From: JBFMCT01 sp046565765
GTDB lineage: Bacteria > Actinomycetota > Acidimicrobiia > Acidimicrobiales > AC-14
Assembly (NCBI GenBank): GCA_046565765.1
Contig: JBKHXX010000094.1
Coordinates: forward strand, 124,001 to 188,000
Length of the DNA stretch: 64,000 nucleotides
Direction: 5' to 3'
Of the stretch, positions 22,016 to 30,712 are shown in pieces (positions within the stretch are counted from its first letter, which is position 1; each line of letters begins with the position of its first letter). A model generated the notes under the pieces. The model saw only the letters and a list, made by a program, of their open reading frames with translations, was not told the origin of the DNA and did not search any database. The translations under genes and the position numbers were made by a program.

Positions 22016-23044
22016 ATGCCGACTCGCGTGGCGGTCTTGGGCGCGGGGTCGTGGGGCACGGCGATGTCGGCCCTGCTCGGCAGCAAGGTCGAGACCCGGT
22101 TGTGGGCCCGCCGCCCGGAGCTGGCAACCCGCATGGCTGCCACCGGCCGCAACCCGGAGTACGTCCCGACCGTCGCCCTCCCCCCGCTCGTGCGAGCCAC
22201 GGGTTCGCTGGAGGAGGCCCTCGACCTGGCCGAGCTGGTCGTCATGGCGGTGCCGTCACACGGCTTCCGCGACGTGCTCACCGCGGCCCGGCCCGCCCTC
22301 GGCGCGGGAGTGCCGATCGTCAGCCTGACCAAGGGGATGGAGCAGGGCACGCACCGGCGCATGACCGAGGTGATCGACGAGGTCACGCCCGGCCGTGCCG
22401 CGGGCGTGCTCACCGGGCCCAACCTCGTGGCGGAGATCGTCGCCGGCCAGCCCACGGCGTCCGTGGTCGCCATCGCCCGCGGCGGCGTGGTCGACGAAGA
22501 TCTGGCTCTCGAGCTCCAGGGGCTGTTCAACTCCGGGTCATTCCGGGTCTACACCAACGACGACGTCGTGGGCTGCGAGCTGGCCGGCTCCCTGAAGAAC
22601 GTCATGGCCATCGCCGCCGGCATGGCCGACGGCCTGGGCTTCGGCGACAACACCCGGGCCGCCCTCATCACCCGGGGACTGGCGGAGCTGACCCGCATCG
22701 GGGTCTGCCTGGGCGGCCATCCCCTGACCTTCGCCGGCCTGGCCGGCATGGGGGACCTGGTGGCGACCTGCACGAGCCGCAAGAGCCGCAACCGTTACGT
22801 CGGCGAGCAGCTGGGCCTGGGCCGCACCCTCGAGGAGATCACGGCCGAGACCCGGTGGGTGGCCGAGGGGGTGCGGACGTCGAGCGTGGTGGTGGAGCTC
22901 GGCGCCGAAGTCGGCGTGGAGACGCCCATCGCCGAGCAGGTGGCGGCCGTGCTCCACCACGGGAAGAAGGCGGCCGACGTGGTCGCCGACCTCATGGCCC
23001 GGGTGATGAAGGCGGAGCAGCACGGCATCGGAGCTGTGACGTAG
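22016..23044 (+). CDS. gpsA: NAD(P)-dependent glycerol-3-phosphate dehydrogenase
   Basis: GpsA makes sn-glycerol 3-phosphate, the backbone of phospholipids, from dihydroxyacetone phosphate. The 342-residue product opens with the Rossmann motif VAVLGAGSWGTAMS. It has TGPNLVAEI, the catalytic Lys region CELAGSLKNVMAIAAG and the late GGHPLTFAGLAGMGDLV, all family hallmarks. The start, MPTRVAVLGAG, has little ribosome site upstream. The gene is divergent from the histidine kinase gene across a 102-bp gap. Length and motifs are entirely typical. Confidence 0.96.
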   Translation: MPTRVAVLGAGSWGTAMSALLGSKVETRLWARRPELATRMAATGRNPEYVPTVALPPLVRATGSLEEALDLAELVVMAVPSHGFRDVLTAARPALGAGVPIVSLTKGMEQGTHRRMTEVIDEVTPGRAAGVLTGPNLVAEIVAGQPTASVVAIARGGVVDEDLALELQGLFNSGSFRVYTNDDVVGCELAGSLKNVMAIAAGMADGLGFGDNTRAALITRGLAELTRIGVCLGGHPLTFAGLAGMGDLVATCTSRKSRNRYVGEQLGLGRTLEEITAETRWVAEGVRTSSVVVELGAEVGVETPIAEQVAAVLHHGKKAADVVADLMARVMKAEQHGIGAVT

Positions 23045-23134
23045 CTGTGGGTGGCGCGCCGCGCACCCGGCGCGACCCTCGTACCATGCGGGTACTCGAC
23101 TCCAGTACGCCGTGCCCCTCAGGAGCCGCACCGC

Positions 23135-24199
23135 ATGACCCCCACCGACACCCCTCCGGCCCTTCCCGGCCCGGCGGAGGCCGCCGCCCTGCTCGAGAAG
23201 GCCCTCTTCGAGGTCAAGAAGGTCATCGTCGGGCAGGACAACCTGGTCGAGCGCATGCTCGCCTGCCTGCTGGCCAGGGGTCACTGCCTCCTGGAAGGCG
23301 TCCCCGGCCTGGCCAAGACGCTGGCCGTGGAGACGCTGGCCGAGGTCGTCGGGGGCACGTTCGCCCGCCTCCAGTTCACCCCCGACCTGATCCCCTCCGA
23401 CATCGTCGGCACCCGGATCTTCCGGCAGTCGACGGAGGCGTTCGACGTCGAGCTGGGGCCCGTGTTCAACAACTTCGTGCTCACCGACGAGATCAACCGG
23501 GCCCCGGCCAAGGTGCAGTCGGCGCTGCTGGAGGTGATGGCCGAGCACCAGGTCTCCATCGGGGGCGTAACCCATGCCGTGCCCGAGCCGTTCCTGGTCA
23601 TGGCCACCCAGAACCCGATCGAGTCCGAGGGCGTCTACGCCCTACCCGAGGCCCAGCGCGACCGGTTCCTGATGAAGGTGCTCGTCGACTACCCCACCCG
23701 GGCCGAGGAGCTGGAGATCGTCCAGCGCATGGGCGTCGACCGCCCCCACGCCGCCCGGGTGCTCGAGCTCGACGACCTCGTGCGCCTCCAGGCGGTGGCC
23801 GACAACGTGTTCGCCCACCGGGCGATCATGGACTACGCCGTGCGGATCGTCTTCGCCACGCGCGAGCCGGCCGAGTACAACCTGCCCGACCTGGCCCCCA
23901 TGATCTCGTACGGAGCCAGCCCCCGGGCCAGCCTGGGGCTGATCGCCGGGAGCCGGGCCCTGGCCCTGTTGCGGGGCCGCGACTACGTGCTGCCGGTCGA
24001 CATCGTCGACATCGGCGCAGACGTGCTGCGCCACCGCCTGGTCCTGTCCTACGAGGCCCTGGCCGACGGCGTGCAGGTCGACGACCTCATCCGCCGGGTG
24101 CTCGAGTCGGTCCCCGCCCCACGCCTCGCCCCCAGCCAGGACCCGACCGCCGGCCTGTCGCCCGATGCCCTGGCCGCCGGCGGGGGGCGCAGCGCGTGA
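23135..24199 (+). CDS. MoxR-family AAA+ ATPase (first copy)
   Basis: MoxR ATPases act as chaperones that mature or assemble enzyme complexes, usually with DUF58 and VWA partners. The 354-residue protein has Walker A EGVPGLAKT near residue 55, FTPDLIPSDIVGT, Walker B FVLTDEINRAP and sensor 1 MATQNPIESEG. An arginine-finger region and a C-terminal lid follow. The start, ATG 23135, lies behind AGGAG. It overlaps the DUF58 gene by 4 bp, then the VWA gene follows, forming the common MoxR-DUF58-VWA set. A second MoxR lies at 39896-40867. Confidence 0.92.
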   Translation: MTPTDTPPALPGPAEAAALLEKALFEVKKVIVGQDNLVERMLACLLARGHCLLEGVPGLAKTLAVETLAEVVGGTFARLQFTPDLIPSDIVGTRIFRQSTEAFDVELGPVFNNFVLTDEINRAPAKVQSALLEVMAEHQVSIGGVTHAVPEPFLVMATQNPIESEGVYALPEAQRDRFLMKVLVDYPTRAEELEIVQRMGVDRPHAARVLELDDLVRLQAVADNVFAHRAIMDYAVRIVFATREPAEYNLPDLAPMISYGASPRASLGLIAGSRALALLRGRDYVLPVDIVDIGADVLRHRLVLSYEALADGVQVDDLIRRVLESVPAPRLAPSQDPTAGLSPDALAAGGGRSA

Positions 24200-25155
24200 C
24201 AAGGCGGCGCCCCGACAGGTGGGAGGCCGCACCGCCGTCGGTCCGGGTGGGCGAGGCCGAGGAGGTCCTCCGCCAGCTCGACCTGCTCATCACCCGGCGC
24301 CTCGACGGCTTGCTGCAAGGGGACTACGCGGGGCTGCTGCCCGGGCCGGGGAGCGAGCCGGGCGAGGGCCGGGAGTACCGCCCCGGCGACGACGTCCGCC
24401 GCATCGACTGGAACCTCACCGCCCGCACCACCACGCCCCACGTCCGGGACCTGATCGCCGACCGGGAGCTCGAGACCTGGGCCCTGGTGGACTGCTCGGC
24501 CAGCCTCCAGTTCGGCACCGCCCTGTGCGAGAAGCGTGACCTGGCGGTGGCGGCCACCGCGGCCATCGCCTTCCTCACCGCCCGCACCGGCAACCGCATG
24601 GGTTCGGTGACGGTGTGGCCGGGCGGGAGCAACATGGTGCCGGCGCGCTCCGGCCGCCAGGCCATGCTGGCCCTGCTCCACGGCCTGGTCAGCATGCCCC
24701 GGACGGCCGACGGATCGGGCTCGACCGACCTGGCCGCCGCCATCCAGCTCCTGTTACGCCCACCTCGTCGCCGGGGGCTCATGGTGATCGTCTCCGACTT
24801 CCTGGCCGCCGGGGGGTGGGAGAAGCCGCTTCGGGCGCTGGGCAGCCGCCACCAGGTCATGGCGGTGGAGATCGTCGACCCCCGGGAGCTGGAACTGCCC
24901 AATGTGGGGTACCTCACGGTGGTGGATCCCGAGACGGGCCAGCTCCGGGACATCCAGACGGCGAAGGCGGGGTTGCGCGAGCGCTACGCCGAGGCGGCGG
25001 CCGCCGAGCGGGCCGAGATCGCGGCATCCATCCGCCGGGCCGGCGCCCAGCACCTCGTGCTGCGCACCGACCGCGACTGGCTTCGCGACATCGTGGAGTT
25101 CGTCGTCACCACCAAGCGGCGGGGCGCGGGCTTCGTCTCGGCGGCCCGCACGTGA
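24196..25155 (+). CDS. DUF58 domain protein (first copy)
   Basis: DUF58 proteins are partners of MoxR ATPases with a cryptic VWA-like fold. The 319-residue protein starts with GTG inside the moxR stop codon. Its core motif, GREYRPGDDVRRIDWNLTART, is close to the family consensus (R-Y-x-P-G-D-D-x-R-x-I-D-W). A strand, LMVIVSDFLAAGG, near residue 200 fits the VWA-like half. There are no membrane spans, in contrast to the DUF58 protein at 38859. The VWA gene starts in its stop codon, so all three are translationally coupled. Confidence 0.9.
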   Translation: MTRRRPDRWEAAPPSVRVGEAEEVLRQLDLLITRRLDGLLQGDYAGLLPGPGSEPGEGREYRPGDDVRRIDWNLTARTTTPHVRDLIADRELETWALVDCSASLQFGTALCEKRDLAVAATAAIAFLTARTGNRMGSVTVWPGGSNMVPARSGRQAMLALLHGLVSMPRTADGSGSTDLAAAIQLLLRPPRRRGLMVIVSDFLAAGGWEKPLRALGSRHQVMAVEIVDPRELELPNVGYLTVVDPETGQLRDIQTAKAGLRERYAEAAAAERAEIAASIRRAGAQHLVLRTDRDWLRDIVEFVVTTKRRGAGFVSAART

Positions 25156-26111
25156 CGATCGCCGTCAGCTTCCTGGCCGCCGGCCGGCTGTGGCTGCTCC
25201 TCGGCGTGGCCGCCCTGGCTGCCGTCTACGTCGTGCAGCAGCTGCGTCGCAAGCACTACGCGGTGCGTTTCACCAACCTGGCTCTCCTCGACCGGATCGC
25301 TCCCAGGCGGCCGGCGTGGCGTCGGCACGTCCCCGCGGTGGCGTTCCTGATGGCCCTGACCATCTTCGCCATCGCCTTCGCCAAGCCGTCGCGCCCGGTA
25401 CGGGTGCCGCGGGAGCGGGCGACGATCGTCATGGCCATCGACGTCTCGCTGTCGATGGAGGCGACCGACGTCGAACCGACCCGCATCGAGGCGGCCAAGG
25501 ACGCGGCGGCCTCCTTCGTCGACCTCCTCCCGGGCCGGCTGAACCTCGGCCTGGTCGCCTTCTCCGGCAACGCCCAGGTCTTGGTGGCGCCCACCACCGA
25601 CCACAACCTCGTGAAGCGCAGCCTCGATCTGCTGGAACTGGGCCCACGGACGGCGGTGGGCGAGGCGGTGTTCCTGTCCCTCCAGTCCATCAACACCGTG
25701 CCGACCGAGCCCGGCCAGGCCAAGCCGCCGGCCCGCATCGTGCTCATGTCGGACGGGGAGACCACCGTAGGCCGCCCCAACGAGCTGGCCGCCCAGGCCG
25801 CCAACGACGCCCGCGTGCCCGTCTACACCATCGCCTTCGGCACCGACGAGGGCACGGTGGCGGTGGAGGGGCGGCTCGTGCCCGTGCCCGTGAACCGGGA
25901 GGCCCTCCGCCAGCTGGCCGAGGCGACCGGGGGGTCGGCGTTCGACGCCACCACCGGCGACGAGCTGCGGGACGTCTACCGAGACATCGGCAGCTCCATC
26001 GGGTTCCGCACGGTTCCCCAGGAGGTGACGTCGTGGTTCGTGGGCCTGGGCCTGCTGTTCGCCCTGGCCGCGGCGGGCGGGTCGCTCTTGTGGTCGTCCC
26101 GTCTTCCGTGA
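25152..26111 (+). CDS. VWA-domain membrane protein (BatA-like)
   Basis: The 319-residue protein has two N-terminal membrane segments (WLLLGVAALAAVYVV and VAFLMALTIFAIAFA). An extracytoplasmic von Willebrand A domain follows, with the MIDAS motif AIDVSLSM, the Thr in GPRTAVGE and the Asp in VLMSDGETT. A C-terminal span (FVGLGLLFALAAAGG) closes the protein. This is the BatA layout that accompanies MoxR and DUF58. Metal-ion ligands are intact. Its start overlaps the DUF58 stop. The partner it assembles is not known; such sets have been tied to stress tolerance and envelope maintenance. Confidence 0.9.
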   Translation: MTIAVSFLAAGRLWLLLGVAALAAVYVVQQLRRKHYAVRFTNLALLDRIAPRRPAWRRHVPAVAFLMALTIFAIAFAKPSRPVRVPRERATIVMAIDVSLSMEATDVEPTRIEAAKDAAASFVDLLPGRLNLGLVAFSGNAQVLVAPTTDHNLVKRSLDLLELGPRTAVGEAVFLSLQSINTVPTEPGQAKPPARIVLMSDGETTVGRPNELAAQAANDARVPVYTIAFGTDEGTVAVEGRLVPVPVNREALRQLAEATGGSAFDATTGDELRDVYRDIGSSIGFRTVPQEVTSWFVGLGLLFALAAAGGSLLWSSRLP

Positions 26112-26160
26112 CGGCGGTGCGCGGCCAGGGTGACGGAGCGGTTTAGGCTCGTCGAACCCC

Positions 26161-26655
26161 GTGGCGACGACGAAACCTCCGAGCAAGAACCTGCTGCGGG
26201 CCCTCCTGGCCCTGACGCTCCTGCTGCTGGTCGCGGGCGTGGCCACCGTGTTCGTGCGCAGCGCCGACGACGACGACACGGAGACGGCCTCCGGCCAGGG
26301 CGCGACCACGACCACGCCCGGCGCCACGACGACCATTGCCGGCGGCGGCCCGGCGCCCACGTCGGCCACCACCGCCTTCGCGCCGACGATCCCTCCTCCC
26401 ACGGCGGCGGCACCCACCTCGTCCACCGCGCCGCCGACGACCGGCGCGCCGGGGGGAACGACGACGACCACCCGCCCGGCCGCCGCCACGACCACGACGG
26501 GGCCCGGGGCGGTCACGACCACGACCTTCGTCTTCGGTCGCAACGAGCATCCCGACACCGGCGAGGACGTCGCGCTGAACCTGGGGCTGGTGCTGGTGGC
26601 CGCGGGCGTGGCCGGCCTGGCGCTGGCCGGCGGGCGGCGACGAATCACCCGGTAA
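26161..26655 (+). CDS. Thr-rich surface protein with sortase-like C-terminal signal
   Basis: The 164-residue protein starts at GTG 26161. It has an N-terminal hydrophobic segment (LLRALLALTLLLLVAGVATV), a long linker of Thr, Ala, Pro and Gly, then HPDTG. A hydrophobic stretch (VLVAAGVAGLALAGG) and a basic end (RRRITR) complete the protein. The C-terminus copies the layout of sortase-anchored proteins, but HPDTG differs from the classic LPXTG. It may be a wall-linked spacer or, alternatively, a double-spanning membrane protein. No sortase is in the window. It follows the VWA gene by 49 bp and precedes the RpiB-like gene. Confidence 0.6.
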   Translation: MATTKPPSKNLLRALLALTLLLLVAGVATVFVRSADDDDTETASGQGATTTTPGATTTIAGGGPAPTSATTAFAPTIPPPTAAAPTSSTAPPTTGAPGGTTTTTRPAAATTTTGPGAVTTTTFVFGRNEHPDTGEDVALNLGLVLVAAGVAGLALAGGRRRITR

Positions 26656-26657
26656 CC

Positions 26658-27086
26658 GTGCGCGTCGCCTTCGGCACCGACGAGCACACCGCCCTGGCCG
26701 ACGTCATCGTGTCGGCGCTCGAGGACGCCGGTCACGAGGTCGTGCTGCGCATCGAGGACGAGCCGTGGCCCGACGTGGGGCGACGGGTGGCGGAGGCGGT
26801 CACCGGCGGCGAAGCCGACCGGGGCGTCGTGTGCTGCTGGACGGGCACGGGCGTGTCGATGGCGGCCAACAAGGTGCTGGGCGCCCGGGCCGCCCTGTGC
26901 ACCGACGCCGAGACGGCGCGGGGCGCCCGGCGGTGGAACGATGCCAACGTGCTGGCACTCGGCCTCCGGCTCACGTCCGAGACCTCGGCCCGGGAGATGC
27001 TCGACGCCTTCCTGACCACGCCGACCGACCCGGCCGAGGCTGAAGCTGTCGCCAAACTGGCCGGCGGTACACTCCCTTCCCGTTAG
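26658..27086 (+). CDS. RpiB/LacA/LacB family isomerase-like protein
   Basis: The 142-residue protein, starting at GTG 26658, carries FGTDEHTAL, a catalytic-site-like CCWTGTGVSMAANK and RRWNDANVLALGLRLTS. These match the ribose-5-phosphate isomerase B and LacA/LacB fold. In RpiB the corresponding region is GxGxGxxIAANK with a catalytic Cys nearby; here cysteines occur just before it. The N-terminus (VRVAFGTDEH) lacks the usual GxDHAG sequence, so the substrate may differ from ribose 5-phosphate. The gene begins 2 bp after the surface-protein stop and probably shares its transcript. Confidence 0.75.
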   Translation: MRVAFGTDEHTALADVIVSALEDAGHEVVLRIEDEPWPDVGRRVAEAVTGGEADRGVVCCWTGTGVSMAANKVLGARAALCTDAETARGARRWNDANVLALGLRLTSETSAREMLDAFLTTPTDPAEAEAVAKLAGGTLPSR

Positions 27087-27124
27087 CGCCATATCGCGGC
27101 GCAGGAAAGGTGGGTTGGGGGAAG

Positions 27125-28810
27125 ATGCGTACCCGAAGGGGAACGGTGGCGTTGGCCGTGGCGTTCAGCCTGCTGGCCACCGCATGTGCCGGTGACGACG
27201 ACGACTCCGCGGGCGGGCAGACACCGACGACCGGAGCCGAGGAGCCCGTGCGCGGCGGGACGCTCGTCGTCGCTCTCGACGGCAGTGATCCGGGGAACCT
27301 CAACCCGGCGGTGACGTCCAACGGCGGCGTCCACACCGCCGCCGAGCCCATGTTCAACGGGCTGGTGGGGTTGGACACCGAGGGCCGGCCCACGCCCGAG
27401 CTGGCCGCCAGCTGGACCGTCGAGCAGAACGGGGCGGTCTACCGCTTCACCCTGCGGGACAACGTGCGGTTCCACGACGGCCGTCAGATGACGGCCGACG
27501 ACGTGGCCTTCACCTTCAACAACGCCCTGCTGCGGTTCCACTCCCGCACGGCGGCGTCGATGAACGCGGCCCAGGTCAAGGTGGAGGCTCCCGACCCCCG
27601 CACGGTCGTGTTCACGTTCGCGGCCCCGTACGCGCCGCTGCTCCAGCAGCTGAACGTGACCGAGGCGCCGATCATCCCCAGGCACGTCTACGAGGGCTGC
27701 AGCGACATCTCGACCGTGCCCGGCTGCCCCGCCAACCGGGCGCCCGTGGGCACCGGGCCGTTCAAGTTCGTCTCGGCCGACGCCAACGAGATCCGCATGG
27801 ACCGCAACCCCGACTACTTCCGCCAGGGCCAGCCCTACCTCGACGCCATCGTCGGGCGGTTCATCCCCGACCAGGGCACCAAGACCCTCGCCCTCCAGAA
27901 CGGCGAGATCGACTGGGCGTGGAGCGTGCAGCCCTCCGACCTCTCCATCCTCCGGAGCGACCGCAACATCACCCTCGCCGACGCGGCCCGGGGGCCGGGC
28001 GGCGGCAACTGCGTGCTGACGGTGGCGTTCAACCTGCGCCCGCCCTCGGGGCGCACCGCCTTCTTCAACGACATCCGCACCCGCCAGGCCCTGTGGCACG
28101 CCACCAACCGCCAGCAGGCCTACGACCAGATCCAGTTCGGCCAGGGCAGGGTGGCAGGCCAGCCCATCCACAGCGCCATCGGCGTGGCCCGGGCCACCGG
28201 CATCACCCTGCCCGCTTTCGACGTGAACCGGGCCCGCACCCTGCTCGACCAGGCCGGGTGGAAGGACGAGGGCGGCGGCGTGCGGGTGGCTCGGGGCGTC
28301 CAGGGCGTGCCCGACGGCACCGAGTTCCGCATCGACTACCACGGCTTCTCCGGCCAGCAGATCGACTACGGCCAGGCCCTCCGCCAGCAGTGGCGCACGG
28401 TGGGCGTCGAGCTGGAGACCAAGCAGGAGGACAACCCGACCCTCACGGCCAACGTCTTCCGCGACCGCCAGTTCGACACGTCGGCCATCTCCTACTGCAA
28501 CGAGGCCGACCCCCTCATCGGCGTGCGCCGCCAGTACCACTCGAGCCAGATCATCAGCTCGACCGCGTTCACCAACGCCGCCGGCTACAGCAACCCCGAC
28601 ATGGACCGCCTGTGGGACCAGTCCACCGCCGAGCCCGACCCCGCCCGTCGCCAGCAGCTGTTCCAGCAGATCCAGGAGCTGGCGGTGCGAGAGCTGCCCT
28701 ACATCTGGCTGATCGAATCGGCCAACACCCGGGCGTGGAGCTCGAACTGCACCGGGTTCAACATTCACAACACGGGGCTCTTCGCCGAGGCGGCCTACTG
28801 CCGCCCGTAG
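27125..28810 (+). CDS. ABC transporter substrate-binding lipoprotein (oligopeptide/dipeptide type)
   Basis: This is a family-5 solute-binding protein, the extracellular receptor of peptide or nickel importers. The 561-residue product has a lipoprotein signal (RRGTVALAVAFSLLATAC) and an acidic linker. The core has GGTLVVALDGSDPGNLNP and, near residue 100, FTLRDNVRFHDGRQMTADDV, which are the standard motifs. It ends with ELPYIWLIES. An alternative GTG at 27110 would add five residues. Two permease genes follow at 18 bp and with a 35-bp overlap. No ATPase gene is nearby. The ligand cannot be told from sequence. Confidence 0.93.
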   Translation: MRTRRGTVALAVAFSLLATACAGDDDDSAGGQTPTTGAEEPVRGGTLVVALDGSDPGNLNPAVTSNGGVHTAAEPMFNGLVGLDTEGRPTPELAASWTVEQNGAVYRFTLRDNVRFHDGRQMTADDVAFTFNNALLRFHSRTAASMNAAQVKVEAPDPRTVVFTFAAPYAPLLQQLNVTEAPIIPRHVYEGCSDISTVPGCPANRAPVGTGPFKFVSADANEIRMDRNPDYFRQGQPYLDAIVGRFIPDQGTKTLALQNGEIDWAWSVQPSDLSILRSDRNITLADAARGPGGGNCVLTVAFNLRPPSGRTAFFNDIRTRQALWHATNRQQAYDQIQFGQGRVAGQPIHSAIGVARATGITLPAFDVNRARTLLDQAGWKDEGGGVRVARGVQGVPDGTEFRIDYHGFSGQQIDYGQALRQQWRTVGVELETKQEDNPTLTANVFRDRQFDTSAISYCNEADPLIGVRRQYHSSQIISSTAFTNAAGYSNPDMDRLWDQSTAEPDPARRQQLFQQIQELAVRELPYIWLIESANTRAWSSNCTGFNIHNTGLFAEAAYCRP

Positions 28811-28827
28811 CCCGGTAGGGAGGCGTA

Positions 28828-29793
28828 GTGAGCCTCCAGTACTTCCTGCGCCGGCTGCTGCAGGTCGTTCCCGCGGTGGGGGCGATCCTCGTGATCACGT
28901 TCGTGATCATCCAGATCGCCCCCGGGGATCCCGTCGACGCGGTCGCCAGCGGCAACGGCGACGAGGCCTACTACGCCCTCATGCGGGAGAAGTTCGGGCT
29001 CGACCAACCCATGTGGGCTCAGTTCCGCACGTACGTGGGCAACGTCCTGGGTGGCGACCTGGGGGTGTCGTTCGCCCAGGGCCAACGGGTCTCGACCCTC
29101 ATTTGGGACCGCTTGCCCTCGACGTTGTTGTTGATGGGTTCGGCGCTGGTGGTCTCGAGCGTCGGCGGAGTGGCGCTGGGACTGCTGGCGGCCAAGCGCC
29201 CGTTCCGCTTCTTCGACCTGGGCCTCAGCACCGCCGCCCTCCTCGGCTACGCCCTGCCCGTGTTCTGGCTGGCCCAGATGGCCCTGCTCTACCTGGCCTT
29301 CGAGGCGGGATGGTTCCCCATCCAGGGAATGACCAGCGCCCGGGCCGACCACACGGGCTGGGCCCACTACCGGGACGTGGCCCACCACCTCGTCCTGCCC
29401 TCACTGGTGCTGGCCGTGTCGGAAGTGGCGCTGGTGGCCCGGGTGGCCCGTACCGGGCTCATCCAGCAGAACGGGGCCGACTACGTGCGCACGGCCAAGT
29501 CGAAGGGGCTCTCGCCCAACCGGTCGCTGCTCCGCCACGCCCTGCCCAACGCCATGCTGCCGGTGGTGACGGTCATCGGCGGCCGCATCGGCTCGCTCTT
29601 CTCCGGGGCGGTGCTCGTCGAGACCGTCTTCGGCTGGCCGGGGATGGGGCGGCTGCTCGTCCAGGCGTCGGAGAACCGCGACCACCCCGTGTTGCTCGGA
29701 CTGATCCTCGTCGTCGCCTTCAGCGTCGTGCTCGCCAACCTCCTCACCGACCTGGTCTATGCCTGGATCGACCCCCGCATCCGTTTCCGCTGA
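28828..29793 (+). CDS. ABC transporter permease, DppB/OppB type
   Basis: The 321-residue protein has six hydrophobic segments. The first, VVPAVGAILVITFVIIQIAPGDP, shows the conserved APGDP end of family-1 permeases. The cytoplasmic EAA-like loop is near residue 215 (DYVRTAKSKGLSPNRSLLRH), where the ATPase would dock. It ends LVYAWIDPRIRFR, the usual DPR-containing C-terminus. It follows the binding-protein gene by 18 bp and overlaps the second permease by 35 bp. The start is GTG 28828 behind GGGAGG. Confidence 0.94.
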   Translation: MSLQYFLRRLLQVVPAVGAILVITFVIIQIAPGDPVDAVASGNGDEAYYALMREKFGLDQPMWAQFRTYVGNVLGGDLGVSFAQGQRVSTLIWDRLPSTLLLMGSALVVSSVGGVALGLLAAKRPFRFFDLGLSTAALLGYALPVFWLAQMALLYLAFEAGWFPIQGMTSARADHTGWAHYRDVAHHLVLPSLVLAVSEVALVARVARTGLIQQNGADYVRTAKSKGLSPNRSLLRHALPNAMLPVVTVIGGRIGSLFSGAVLVETVFGWPGMGRLLVQASENRDHPVLLGLILVVAFSVVLANLLTDLVYAWIDPRIRFR

Positions 29794-30658
29794 CCTGCCC
29801 GCCGCCCTCGGCGAGCCGCTGTCGGACGACCTCTCGCAGCGCCGCCTGGCGCTGCGCCGGTTCCTGCGCCACCCGGCGGGGGTCATCGGCCTCGTCCTGA
29901 CCGTGGTGCTGGTGGGGATAGGGCTGTTGGCGGACAAGCTCGCCCCCGGCGACCCGTTCGCCTACGCCGGCAGGCCGCTCTCGGCTCCGTCCCCCGACCA
30001 CCGCTTCGGGACCGACAACCTGGGGCGGGACCTGGTCGACGCCATCGTCCACGGCGTGCACACATCGGCGGTGGTCGTGCTCTGGGTGGTGTTGATCGCG
30101 ACCGTGCTGGGGCTGGTCATCGGCGCCGTGGCGGGATACCGGGGCGGGTTCGTGGACGACGTGCTCATGCGCTTCACCGAGTTGTTCCAGACCATCCCTC
30201 GGTTCTTCCTGGTCCTGTTCGTGCTGGCTCTCTTCGGGTCCAGCTTCAAGAACATGATCCTCGTGCTGGGCCTGACCTCGTGGCCGCTGCTGGCCCGGGT
30301 GGTGCGGGCTGAGGCGCTGTCGATCCGGGAGCGGCAGTTCGTCGAGGCGGCCCGCTCGCTGGGCGCCACCAACGTGAGGATCCTGACCCGCCACGTGCTG
30401 CCCAACCTCGTGCCCGCCGCGGTCGTCGTGATCGCCCTGCTCGCCTCCCGCATCATCCTGCTTGAGGCGAGCCTGAGCTTCCTGGGCCTGGGCGACGCCA
30501 ACGTCATGAGCCTGGGCTTTCTCGTCTCCAACGCCCGCCAGTTCCTCCGCATCGCCTGGTGGATGTCGGTCTTCCCCGGGGCGACGCTGGCCCTGGCCGT
30601 CGTGGCCGTGAACCTGCTGGCCGACGGCCTGAACGACACCATCACACCCAACCGTTGA
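29759..30658 (+). CDS. ABC transporter permease, DppC/OppC type
   Basis: The 299-residue protein has an N-terminal segment, LRRFLRHPAGVIGLVLTVVL, and then HRFGTDNLGRDLVD, typical of DppC. Further spans follow, and the EAA loop is EAARSLGATNVRILTRHVLPN near residue 205. The ending SLGFLVSNARQFL and DGLNDTITPNR also matches the family. It starts at ATG 29759 inside the upstream permease gene. It forms the transmembrane heterodimer with the protein at 28828. No ATPase gene follows; the next gene is selD after a 54-bp gap that can form a small hairpin (30679-30705). Confidence 0.94.
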   Translation: MPGSTPASVSADLPAALGEPLSDDLSQRRLALRRFLRHPAGVIGLVLTVVLVGIGLLADKLAPGDPFAYAGRPLSAPSPDHRFGTDNLGRDLVDAIVHGVHTSAVVVLWVVLIATVLGLVIGAVAGYRGGFVDDVLMRFTELFQTIPRFFLVLFVLALFGSSFKNMILVLGLTSWPLLARVVRAEALSIRERQFVEAARSLGATNVRILTRHVLPNLVPAAVVVIALLASRIILLEASLSFLGLGDANVMSLGFLVSNARQFLRIAWWMSVFPGATLALAVVAVNLLADGLNDTITPNR

Positions 30659-30712
30659 GACCCCGTCTCACCGGTTCGGCCTGCCACGGCGTTCGCCACG
30701 CAGGCGGTGTAG

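Noticed and set aside
21904..25155. A 1083-codon open frame on the plus strand
   Set aside because: Only its last third (from 24196) is a real gene (DUF58). The earlier part overlaps gpsA and moxR in another frame and is Pro/Arg/Gly-rich.
24984..27092. A 702-codon open frame on the minus strand
   Set aside because: It is antisense to the DUF58, VWA, surface-protein and RpiB-like genes, all of which have clear motifs and coupled starts.
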